Shown: positions 31,911 through 43,600 of the stretch, one piece after another
Numbering within the stretch: the first letter of the stretch is position 1
Layout: each line of letters starts with the position of its first letter
Assembly (NCBI GenBank): GCA_029204225.1
Contig: CM055099.1
Location: forward strand, 51,975,298-52,039,297
DNA length: 64,000 bases
Direction: 5' to 3'
Source: Diphasiastrum complanatum
Taxonomy: Eukaryota > Streptophyta > Lycopodiopsida > Lycopodiales > Lycopodiaceae
Program-made: the position numbers and the translations under genes
The notes under the pieces: generated by a model
The model's database searches: none
Told to the model about the DNA's origin: nothing
Seen by the model: the letters and a program-made list of their open reading frames with translations, nothing else

Positions 31911-33149
31911 AGAGTTTTCTAGTTGTGTAGCTTATAAATGATTTGGGTAAGGATCTAAATGTGGTGTCATACTAGTATAATTGAATTCTTCACCTAGACA
32001 TTTGAGATTTCTGAATCATTGGCAATTAACTTGAGTAGTCGATTACTCCAAGATGAAGTTAATTGGTAAAATGATCATTGTGATGTGGATTCACCAGGTA
32101 CTGATGGGTTTTGAATTATATTGCTTGTTAGATGCATGATTAGTGAATCATTTGGATTCAACAGTTAAAATTGTGGGCATTGGATATACAATATTCTTGG
32201 CAAAGAGTATTCCTTAGTTAAGGAAGGGACTCAGCTCATTAGTGATTGTATCCCAGAGAGCTCAATTGGATAACGAATCATAATGAATCCAAGAATAATA
32301 ACTGAATTGATATTCAGCAGGACTTTGGGTATCAAGATGTGATTCTGGATTGTAATCTAAAGTTTTTGTAGTTGAACATGATTGTCATTTGGTATGCGTT
32401 CAGTCTCTAATTACCAGTTGTTTATAGAACTTGAATCTTGCACTTCAGTTAAAGAATCATGTTTTAAAAGTATTCCTAGATCTAGTATTTTTTTAATGGA
32501 AAGATTTTTGGAATGACTTTTACTTTTCCTGAGTTATGTTAGACATATACTCCAGTATCTTGTAAATGATTAAGTATGGTTTGGATTTCAGGGAATTACG
32601 ATTGATGAATCATATGAATCTAAATATTTATGGTTGACGAATCATAAATAGATACTTAATTATTGTCAAAGGATTATAAGGAATTGTAATGATTCTTAAG
32701 TGTGAAGTCTATTATTTGAGTAAAGAATTCAGATCAGTGTTTTGAATCTCTCTACTCCAATATTTTATTTTGAGAACCTATGGATCTCATAGACATTCTC
32801 ACAAGATAAGTATTTTATTTGTGGAGGATTTAATTTACCTAGTGGATGTCATTTTGCTACAGTTTGGATCATCAGTAGTAAAACCGCTGCTCATCCGTAG
32901 CAGCTATTATCAGCCATGAGCTACTCTCAGATCTTCAAATGATCTTCTCAGGAAATCTCATGGTCGGTAGATACAGTACATGCCAATAGATATTGCTCAT
33001 GCCCAGGAGAAACAACTTATCTTTTCAAGCATCCAAAATTTTACAGAACATCCAAGCGTGAATTCTAGACGTGTTAGGTCGCAGAGAAGGTCTCACAACA
33101 GTAGCTTGGCAGTTGATACACACCATGATGTGTCACCTGGTTTAGCATA

Positions 33150-33922
33150 AAAAAGGAGGAGGATTGAAAATGGAGTCCCTAAAAAATCCATCTACTCATG
33201 GACATTTCAGGAATCTCTCGAGGGAAAGTGCTAACATAATCACATCATACAATTTTGCAAAGAACAGACAAGCTGCCCGTGCAACTACTACAATTGCGGC
33301 TTCTAAGTTTGATATTCCTTCAAAAGTACCAACATCTCAGAGTTGTGAAGAAAACATGATCAGTCACCAGTGAGATAACAATCAATGTTGCCAAGTGTAT
33401 GCAAGAGCCGTTAGAGTCAATTCGATTGTCACTTAGTAAGAATACGTGCATATGAACTTTGGCGGATATTACAAGAGAATCTGTAAGTAGGAATACGCAC
33501 TTATCAGCGCTACTGTATTGTATTCCGATTCTCTCTATTATACAGATTTGCTACTGTTCAATCCTTACGTTCTTGATTGAATGCAATTGTCTCTCTCATT
33601 CTCTTGCACACAAACACGGTTATCAGAGACAGACGATCGCATGGTCCAAAAAGCCTAATGCTTCGCAATCCTACTGTTACGGTAGTCTCAGACTCCTACT
33701 CTGATAACCCAAAGGGATAACAAGCTTTCAATTATGTTTCCTAGTCAATCCATGTTCCTGAAATCACAGTTACTACTGTGTTCATTATTTTCTTATTGTT
33801 GGTAGAGGCATCGTTTTACATCATAATCGCCTCTCGTGTTCTGCTTCCGTCACGTCCGCTGCAATAGTAATCAATCGTAGACCAAGCACTTCACATCATA
33901 CACCAACAAAGGTGGTATCAGA
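33150..33922 (+). repeat. Copia 5' LTR (left end uncertain) and primer-binding site
   Basis: CACCAACA, a plausible LTR end, is followed after four bases by TGGTATCAGAGC at 33911-33922, the initiator-Met PBS. The gag of the next feature begins 80 bp further on. The LTR left end is not clear. Confidence 0.55.
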
Positions 33923-34002
33923 GCATTGGTTCAGTGGACTACTAGAGTCCAAGATCTTTTTCCAAAGCTATTCTACATTGTTTGTGTATAATTTCGATCA
34001 CT

Positions 34003-36741
34003 ATGGAAGGCACCTCAGAGATCCGCTTGATCAATAAATTCAACGGAGATGACTTTCACACGTGGAAGTTCAAAATGAGCATGATCCTGATTGAAAAAGA
34101 GTTATGGGGATACGTTTACGGTTTATAGCGAGACCGGCAGAACCTGAACAGCTCCCAACTTGGAAAGCCAAGGATGGCAAGGCTCTTGCCATTGTATCTC
34201 TAAACCTCAAAGACACTCAAATTGCTCATGTATCCAACTACACTACTTCCAAATAATCATGGGATACACTCACCAGCATCTACGAGACCTCAGATGTCTC
34301 AAGTCGTCTCTTCTTGAGGAAGAAGGTACTAACACTCAAAATGAGTGAAAGCACCTCAGTCAGTGACCATCTGAACGAGTTCAAACAATTGATGAACCAA
34401 CTGGCTGCAATAGGTTCCCCTATATCAGAAGAAGACTCTACCATGTCTCTTCTTGCCAGTCTTCCATCCTCCTACGATAATTTAGTGTTGCTTTCGAGCA
34501 ATACCCCTGTGTTGTCGTTCCAAAAATTGACGGCGAGCTTGTTGTAGGAAGAAGTCAAGAGGAAAAGCTTGTCCACATCTACGAGTTCCAAATCCATGGC
34601 GCTCTATTCAAAAAAGCAGCAATCCAAGAAGAAGAAAGGCTTCAAGGTTAAGAAGACAAAGGCAGAACAGCCAGCGGCCTCTTAACCACAACAGCAGCAG
34701 TATAGTCACTCATCATCCAAGACCAAGCTATTTTGCAGATATTGCAAAAGAACCAACCACGACATCAAGGATTGTCACATTCTCAAGCACAATGAAGCAA
34801 AAAAGAAGATGCAACAGCACCAAGAAGGGAACTCTGACACAGTCAAAGGATCTCAAGATGAAGAGAAGGCATTGATGGTACAAGATCAATCCAGTAGAGA
34901 TGCCCATCACTGGTATCTCGATTCAGGTGCTTCTCAGCACATGACGCCATGCAAGGACCTCTTCTCTACACTCACAGCTACAAAATCAAAGTACATTTTC
35001 TTTGGTGACTCCAGTTCACACCCAGTTGAAGGCCAAGGGTCTATTTAACTACAGTTCTCTGATGGCATTACTAGGCAGCTTAATGGAGTACTTTATGTAC
35101 CCAAATTAACAAAGAACCTTTTGTCTATTAGCAAGATCACAGATCAGGGCTATAGAGCTTTGTTCACTACCAACCAATGTACTATTTTAGATGAGAACTC
35201 AAAAGAAATCCTCTCTGATTACAGAGAAGGAAATTTGTACATACTGAGTCACGATGTTGCACTTTGTGTGAGTTGTTCAAATGCAAATTTATGGCATCAA
35301 AGATTAGGTCATTTAAACATGTGTTCAATCTTGTATATGCATCACAATAAAATGGTGAAGGACATGAATATAATTGTTGTCACCACAACTAATCAGACTA
35401 TCTGTGAAAATTGTCTACTATGGAAATAACCTAGAACGAGATTTCCCAGAGGACAAGCCAAAAGGGTGAAGTCCATCTTGTCACTGATACACAGTGACTT
35501 GTGTGGTCCAATGAGCATACCTATGATTAGGTCAAGCTCTGTATTTTATCACATTCATTGATGATTACTCCTGATTTTCCAGTGTAATATTCATTTAGAA
35601 CAAGTCAGAAGCATTTTATTGTTTCAAAGACTTCAAGCAATACGATGAAAATCAAACTGGTCAGAGGATCAAGGCCCTACGATCTGATTTAGGGGGAGAG
35701 TTCTTGTCAAATGAGATGAAGGACTACCTATCTTCATGTGGCGTGCACCACCAATTTACTACGAGCTAAACTCCACAACAGAACGGATTAGCAGAGCGGA
35801 AGAACCGCACACTGTTGGAAGCTGCATGATCCATGATAGCATATTCACATTTGCCTCAAACCTTTTGGGTAGAAGCTATCTCTACGGCTTGCTATCTGCA
35901 AAATTACTCTAGCACCAAGGCGGTTGATTCCATGACACCATTTGAAGCCTACTACGGTTACAAACCAAGTTTGAAACACCTGCATGTCTTCGTATGTCTT
36001 TGCTATACACAAGTGCCATCTGATCTGAGGAAGAAGCTGGACCCAGTAAGCTATAAAAGCATCTTCATTGGCTATTCAACTTCTCACAAGGCATATCATG
36101 TTTACGATGTGGTTACGGGCCAGATTTCATTCAGTCGTGATGTTGTCTTCCTTGAAGACAAATATTACGATTTCAAACAAAAGCAACCAATACAAGAGAC
36201 TGCCATAGCAGTCCACCTTCTAGTGATAGGCTACGACCTGCGACTATTCAAGCAACAGAGTTTGTCCCAATGGCTCCACTTACCGTCGATGGGCCTAGAC
36301 CCACAATTGTTCAATCACAAAATACTACGGTCCCAATCATTCACCAAGGAGAACCGTCTGATCAAGCACCTGCAGTTCGAAGATCTGTGAGACAACAATA
36401 GTAGCCTGACTAATTCATCCCTCAGGCTTTCATCAGTCATGACGAACCTGCCACCAAAAGCAGAAGCATTGTCAATGCCCGATGCAGGAAAATGGAAAGC
36501 TGCCATGGATGTTGAGTATCAATCTCTAATGAAGAACAAGATCTGGAGTCTTGTCATTCCTCCTACAAGCGTAAAGCCAATTGATTCTAAGTGGATCTTT
36601 AAGCTGAAGCTTAACCAGATGGATATATATCCAAATGGAAAGCTAGACTGGAATAAAGATTCGATGTGATGCAAATAAAAGCCCACAGTAACTACATCTC
36701 GCAGGTGTCGTGGGACCGCCACCAATTTTGGTGGGGAATAC
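34003..36741 (+). pseudogene. Copia element, gag to start of RT, multiply broken
   Basis: ATG 34003 opens a UBN2-type gag (LINKFNGDDFHTWKFKM) that hits a stop near 34127 and continues in shifted frames (VSSRLFLRKKVLTLKMS). Then come a zinc knuckle CRYCKRTNHDIKDC (34736-34777), protease HHWYLDSGASQHM (about 34907-34945), GAG-pre-integrase LWHQRLGHLN, and integrase (HSDLCGPM; ALRSDLGGEF; QNGLAERKN; FWVEAIS) through DVVFLED at about 36155. The RT amino end WKAAMDVEYQSLMKNKIWSLV..SKWIFKLKLN lies at 36493-36620. RT catalytic and RNase H regions are missing. At least six stops or frameshifts are present. Confidence 0.88.
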
Positions 36742-37202
36742 TGTTGGAAGGGTTGTGTATCCCAAGGCAACCCTAACCCTAGTTAATAAGTGAGAGGGAT
36801 TTGGCACCCTGTGTTGGATTTATTACTTCTACTCTCCTTAAATCCCATTTTAATCTGCCTCAGTCTTGTCTATCGCGAATCATTCGCGACTAATTATCAG
36901 TCGAGCACAGTCTAGCTCTTCGCGAGTCATTCGCGACATATAATTTGTCTTGCTATTCGCTACAAATTATTCTTTTGGCACTTCATCTATTAATGCTTGG
37001 CTACGTAATCTAGAATGACCATGATTTTGATCATTAAAGTTCTGTTCATTCTGATAGGCATAGTCATGCTTACAGAGAGAGTCGTATAACTCGTTCCGCT
37101 ACGCACGAACATTTTCTGTTCGAGTTCGTTTCTTGTTCGAGTTCGTGTCTCATTCTTGTTCGTCATTCATCTCCCCTCTCTCTCCAACATGGTATCAGAG
37201 CT
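36742..37202 (+). repeat. Copia LTR followed by primer-binding site
   Basis: TGTTGGAAGGGTTGTG at 36742 to ..CTCTCTCCAA, then CATGGTATCAGAGC at about 37189-37202. A purine-rich GGTGGGGAATAC precedes it. It contains two 8-1-8 palindromes, TCGCGAATCATTCGCGA (36873-36889) and a variant at 36920-36936, plus repeated GTTCGAGTTCGT near 37120-37145. It does not match the LTR at 33.2-33.9 kb, so it belongs to another element. Confidence 0.6.
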
Positions 37203-37263
37203 ATCAGATTTTCATACTTAAGTCACTGATAGTTTCTCCTATCACTTAGACTAACTCTTCCAC

Positions 37264-37354
37264 ATATTTACACGCAAATTCGCACAGACGAATAAAAATT
37301 TGCGTGTGAATTTGTCTGCATATTTTCACGCAAATTTGCACAGACAAATAAAAA
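37264..37354. repeat. Interleaved direct and inverted repeats
   Basis: A 35-bp unit (ATATTTACACGCAAATTCGC..) at 37264-37298 recurs at 37320-37354. The spacer carries the inverted form TTTGCGTGTGAATTTG, so the block can fold. Around it, 37203-38630 has poly-T-rich noncoding sequence with recurrent TTTTACAG/GTAATAA motifs and no gene. Confidence 0.75.
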
Positions 37355-38638
37355 GATGAAAGAATTGCGACAGTGTGTTTTTACACAAGTTATGGTAACA
37401 TGCAAAACGTCATCACCAACGGTCACTTCAGCATTGACTGACATTGGGGGCCTTCGCCCTCGGCCTTCCCCCACGCAAAGCATGTAAAAAAAATTTAGTC
37501 TTTTGAAAAAACATTTACAGAATTCAGTTTTCACAAAAAGTCTTTTAGAATTTTCAGTTTTTACGTTAGCTGTTTTTGTAGAATTTACTGATTTTTTACA
37601 GTAAGTAAATTTTCCTACATAAGGTAATAATTTTTTGGCTACAATAAGTGAAATTTTTTCAAATTAGGTAATAAGTTTTTACTGTTGGTAAAAACATTTG
37701 TCATTTTTACCTCTGGTAAAACAATTTTTTAAGAGGAACCTTACAGAGTGTATGGTTCCTCTGATGTGTGAAGTTGCTACAGCTGTCATATTCTTCCAAT
37801 TAAGTTTACCTCAAAATACATAGGAAATTTTTTGAGAGTGCTTTACGTGTTTCTTAAAACCCCTCTCACCTTTTTTTTTTTTCTCTTTAAAACATTTTTA
37901 ACTAGCAATCCAATTTTGTCCCGCTAGCAACATTTTTTTGAGCCAAACATGATGGATATTGAACTTTAGGAACCTGTTATTTGACATGTAGAAACCATAG
38001 CAAAACAACAATTTTGTCTCGCCACCCAGGTGTGTTGAAAATCCTCCATAAAGAGACCGTGAACGCATCAACCATTGCAACAATTGATTCATAGGTTTGT
38101 AACCTTCAATGATTGTAAAGCCTTTGGATCATTATTTATGGTTGTTATTTCTTGGATATATAGAAATTGTCAAGTAGAAGCTAGATTTGGATGCTACTTT
38201 TGATATAGATCAAGATTCCAAGTTTCCAATCACTCTTGAGGATGGACAAGCTATCACTCAATCATGATGATGGCAAAGTTCTATTTGTCGGGGTACTAGA
38301 TAACTTGAGAAGTTTATAAATCTTGTTGAGTGGATCCTTTGGTATGCATAGAAGTGAAGATCATCCAAGCGATCCATCATAGCAGCACCTTCACCATATC
38401 CATGATAAGATCTCTTTGGTAGAGATCTCTTGTCAATGCCTTTGAAGAGTGCTCCACCAATATGCCACTATGATCATGGGCTTCTTCCATGCTTGATGAT
38501 GATCTTTGCTTTGAAAGTTCCACTTGCATGATGGATGCACCATAAATAGAAAAATCCAAGGCTTCCAAGCCTCATAAGGATCATGGAGATCAAGATCATA
38601 AGATGTGAAACAATGATGATTATCAAGATTATGCTTTC

Positions 38639-38693
38639 TAGCTTGACTAGTCCACATACAATGAACTAGCTTGACTAGTCCACATACAATGAC
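38639..38693. repeat. 28-bp perfect tandem duplication
   Basis: TAGCTTGACTAGTCCACATA plus ATGAA is repeated twice back to back. Flanking sequence 37900-38820 has unassigned minus-strand frames only. Confidence 0.9.
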
Positions 38694-38865
38694 ACATGTT
38701 TTGTCATCATTAGGCCAAAATTCAATTATGATGTACCTCAAGCTGGTTAGGTTGCTTACAAGTGTCCAAGTTAGATTACCATTCTGGTAAAGGACTGCAC
38801 CCACCACATAGTTACTGCATCTGTTTCCACCATGAAAGAATTGCTAGCTATTTTTTGAGGAGGAG

Positions 38866-39340
38866 TGTGAGAAATTGGCAAAAATCTAGCTTGGTATTTT
38901 TATGAAAGAAGTTTGTAAGTGAATTGCACATGTGTGGAGGATGTTCCCACGTGTGGAGAATTGTGAATTAAATTAAAAATGTTAGATATAGGGGTCTTAT
39001 GTTTTTTGTATCAAGCATCTAGGTGTAGGATGTTGATAGGGTCAAATTTGGCATAGATGGCAAATTATCCATTTCCAATTGTAATGCCACTATTGAGTCA
39101 AAATAGAGTAGGAGGCCAAACTTGATCCAATTAGAGTGTAGACAAGTGTAATGCTTTTGTTTGATGAAGTTTAAGAGGTCCAATAGGATCTAGAGGTGGA
39201 ACCATGAGTGGTCCAATTTGAGATATGCTTGAAAATGGTCCAATAGAATTTAGAGGTGAATGGATCAATGGTCCAATAGGATTAAGAGGTGGCAAAAGTG
39301 TGGTCCAATCATGATTGAGCATTGTGGTAGCTCATGGATC
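38866..39340 (+). repeat. LTR fragment (PPT-like start, internal GGTCCAATAG repeats)
   Basis: TTTTTTGAGGAGGAG is followed by TGTGAGAAATTGGC at 38866, like a PPT and LTR start. At 38919-38946 it shares GCACATGTGTGGAGGATGTT and CCCACGTGTG with 57.5 kb. GGTCCAATAGGATTTAGAGG-type units recur at about 39177, 39237 and 39270. The right end is unclear. From 39340 to 40690 no gene is seen. Confidence 0.45.
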
Positions 39341-40696
39341 TATTAGTATCATTGTAAATGCTATATTAATTTTATGAACGTAGATCAGTAGTACCTGACT
39401 ACCCTCTGGAGGATTGTAGGAGTGTTTCAGCTGGCAGTGCCCACCGAACGCATCTGAACTCCATCCGAATCTGGAAAGAGAGTCGCAAATGTTTCGTGAA
39501 TTTTCTTCTCACGATTCTCATCATTCGTATCGGAGCACCGCTCGACTCACAACATACACAAGCATTCCAATCATAAAAACTCAAGACAAATGTGAGAATT
39601 ACAAGCAAGGCTAGAAATTGCCAATGTCACATCAACTTCTCATTGATTTGGTTGATCCCTTTATAGATCAAGTACATCCAGGAGCTAAGTGCTCTCCAGC
39701 AAGCCTTCACACATTTGAAGAGTGCCTAGTCATTCATATCCACCAATGGGAGCAACGAGGCAATTTTGCAAAAATTGAAATTTGTGTAAAATACCTAATG
39801 CACTTTTGGTATTAGTTGCCAAAGATGTCTCATTGTTGTTTGCATGGTTAGATACAACTTGAAATAATAGGTCATGACAAAATGATTTGTGTTGCAATAG
39901 AATATCTGTTGTCGTTGCTCATCTTGAAGCATCTGTTTATTTGTATAATCTTCAATATAGCATTCGATATCTTTTTTGTTTCGAATGATGTCATGTAGTA
40001 TGCATTCCGTGTAATATGATCCATCTGTATTAACAAAGCTCAGAAGCAATCTTTCTTTTCAAAATTTGCATCTTTCTAACAATATATTAAAAAGGAATCC
40101 CTCAGTTTAATATGTTGGATGGTAACTCGTGAACCTGACTATTCTATTATTTTTGTATAGATAATGTCCTAGCTGATCAATGTATAGTTCCTTTTGAAAA
40201 GATCTTTTCTTTTTGGTCATGATGAATTGACGCCATTAGTTACAGAAGTAATAGTTTCAAGGGCTTCATGCCTATACGTGTAGATATCGATTGGATGTAG
40301 CAAGATCGTGTTGTTAAAACTAACAAATTTCCAACGCAAATCTGGTGGAGAACTATATATGTAGGGGATTGCTTCGCTTCTCTTGATGATAGGGATTTGT
40401 AAACACATGAAACTAGTTTATGGTAAGGATATCGGTTTTGTCAAAACATAATTAGATATCGATTTCAACATGTTTTCGTCCAATGATTCAATCATATTCT
40501 TTTGGCATCGCATGCATTCAAATTCGGATGTAAACAAGATATTACATCAAAATAACATTGAAAAAACACTTCAATCCAATTTGGATTCGATAAAAAATTA
40601 CTTGTGACACCAATATATAATAAATAATAAATATCATGTAATAAAAAATATCATGTTATGACAATGCATGATGACAGACATGCTCAACTTCTTATC

Positions 40697-43600
40697 TTAT
40701 AAGTGCTTACCATTCACACCATCTACTTCTAACTTAGATAACAACTTGTCAACATGAACAAGTACGTCTCCTATCTTAGGCCTCAACGCAACCCGGGGTT
40801 CAAGCATCCAAATTACAAACTTCTGCAATGAATCAGGGTATGGTGGAGAAGGTCCAGGAGCCCATTTTACTTGGCCGCTCATTGCTGCCAGCTGCAAACT
40901 TCCATCTGCTTCTCCTAATGAATACTCGAAAGGCGAGACACCGTACCTAAAAAACCATAACAAATGAAAGAGAACAAAGCATTAATTCCCAAGAGGAAAG
41001 CTTAAATTAAAGTTTGAAATCAATACTTCAAAACTACTGCTCACATGTGTGCTATCTAACCTCAAATTTGAATTTTTACCTTTTCTCGTGTACTAACACA
41101 GTTCTTTAAGTGCCTTTATGATCAACTTGTGGACTTAATTTGTAAATTGCAATTCCATTGGAAACTGCTGAATTATTACAGCTTTTTAGCAAGGTTACTG
41201 CTTCTCAGTCAAGACTCAAGGTTCTTCTTGATTTGGATTCGGTACCATTAAGTCACAGTGGTAGGTCTGCTATAGCAGTCAAACATATCTGCTAGGTAGT
41301 AATCTTAAGGAGTACAGGGCAACCTACCTGAGGTATTTCAAATGTACCCTGTGATTTTCTGGCTTTGGTCTATGACCACTTTATACCTCACCTACCTAAT
41401 TTGTAATTCATCTGGGAGAAACTACATCAGGAATAAGACCTACATGATAGCATATAGTGTGCAGCCTAAAGACCAGATGTCAGTTCTTTCATCGATGTCT
41501 GCAATGCTCGGACAGTCCCAAAGCTCAGGTGCCCTATATGGAGCTGAACAATGCTGAGCTGCCCATTCCTGTAATAGTCACATCATTAGCACGCTTACAG
41601 ATGACAAGCATTTTCAGCAACTAAATGTTAGCTCCAATCAGGAAGTTGAAATTCCTAACAGCTAGTCGACCTAAAATATCAAACCTAGCAACAATTGCCT
41701 TATCAAATAAGAAAGGCGTTTTGATTCCTGAAGAAACTAGACAACAATGAAGGTAATCAAGTGCAAAATAGTTGAAAAGCTTCAGGAAGAAAATGACAAT
41801 GGCAAGTAGGGGCATCAATATGGGGTACAATTAAATTTCATCAATCAGTTTATCCTGATCAAGAACCTTTTACGGTGTCTTCTCTTGCATCAATCTCTGA
41901 TAATTCAAATAAACCCATGAAGTACTCATGACGACAATTATGAGTAGGAAAGTGGTCTAATTGCTGGCCTCTATTCTGAAAAATGAGCTCATGCAGAATG
42001 GAGCAAGAAAAGGCATAAATATGCATGCCTGAAAAACTATCAAAAGATAATATTATCTTACATGAAAATTGCAATTATCCCCCAGTTTCCTCTACCATCC
42101 ATTACAGACAAAAATGATTTCTTAGATGCACGTTTATTGTCACCCTGCTACCATCAATCAACTGTTTCTTTCTGTTATTCATCTATAATCAGAATGTAAC
42201 TATGAAATCGATAGCTTTAAAAATATTGACACAGAGTATGATGCCAGTGGAGAATTGTATGAAGTTAGTTAAATATAAATTTGAATGTCCCATGGAGAAA
42301 ATTTCAATAAGTACGCGTTCCAAGGTGCATGCTAATTGAAGCACTTTTGTTATTATTATGATGATGAGTAGTATTGAGCTTGTCCCTTTCTTTATATGTT
42401 CCTTTCCCTTCACTGTGCAGGTACTTGGTTTTGATATGTACTTGTAAGCAACAGTAGGTTGTAAGTTATAATATGTTGGATGTTCCAACCTACAAATGTT
42501 TTAGGGTTTAGGCTTTAGCTCAAGCGTTAAGCTTCAGCTTTGCAAATCATTTTAATGACAGATATTTGATTAGCTTTGAACTTTGAGTTTGGGATTCAGA
42601 AGTTTGATTTGCTTTTCCACTCATTATTACTGACAATCCTTTAAACTGTGTTCCCATGAGCAAGCTTGTCAATAAAAAATATACCCACATGTTTTGGAGC
42701 ACATTGCCTTGAAGTTTTGATCGAAGAAATCTTCCAAATTTCCATGGGTCAAGGATGTGGTTGACACAACACTGTTTATGGTGATGTTTGTCAGCAGGCG
42801 ACCTAAGATCCTTGCTATTTTTAGGCGACAAACTATGAAATTGAAAGCTTGCTGCTTGACTAACGATTCTTGATGATTTCTAGTGGAATGATAAATTTTT
42901 TCATGCACATTACGAAGCCCTAGCTGTTTGCCATAATATCCTTATGTTGTTCGTCCTTCAAGAATTATGATTTCCTACTAATATCCTTCTTGTTTTGGGA
43001 TGAGGCACAGAGCATCATCATGGCATTTGCACCTTGTATAGATTGTCCTGCACCTTACTGATAGAAATGGATCCACTTCTTACAAGTTTATGGACATGTT
43101 GAGAGTGCAGTTGTGGGACCACACAGTGCTAAACCTTGAGAGGTGTAACGTTTATTCTTGCTTTGCATCTGATCCACATTTCCAGTCTTGATTCTTCCAA
43201 GATGAACCTCAGTCCTCAGTTGACTAACATTCCTAGAGGCTCATTGAAACTTGACACTTTTTCTGTGATATTGCGGGGTTGAAACTAAGAGATGTATGAC
43301 AAACCAGATGGATTTGGTTTCATTAGCAGTGGGTTGTGTTCTTCACCCATTGTGGAGGCCTTCAATTTGGTACCGAGACAATAAGCTTCAAGACAAATGG
43401 AAGAATCACATTAGCAAGATTTTTCCTGATAGCCTCTAAAAATGAAGGACCTCGGAATGATTGCACATCATATCTAACCGGGGCCTCGTTGTCCTAATAT
43501 ATATCTACCAATGAACTCAGTAGTAGAGAGCTCTATAAAAAAGTGGGATAGTGCCACATGTACTTTCCCTTTGCCTAACGTAAATTTTAAATTGTAAATG

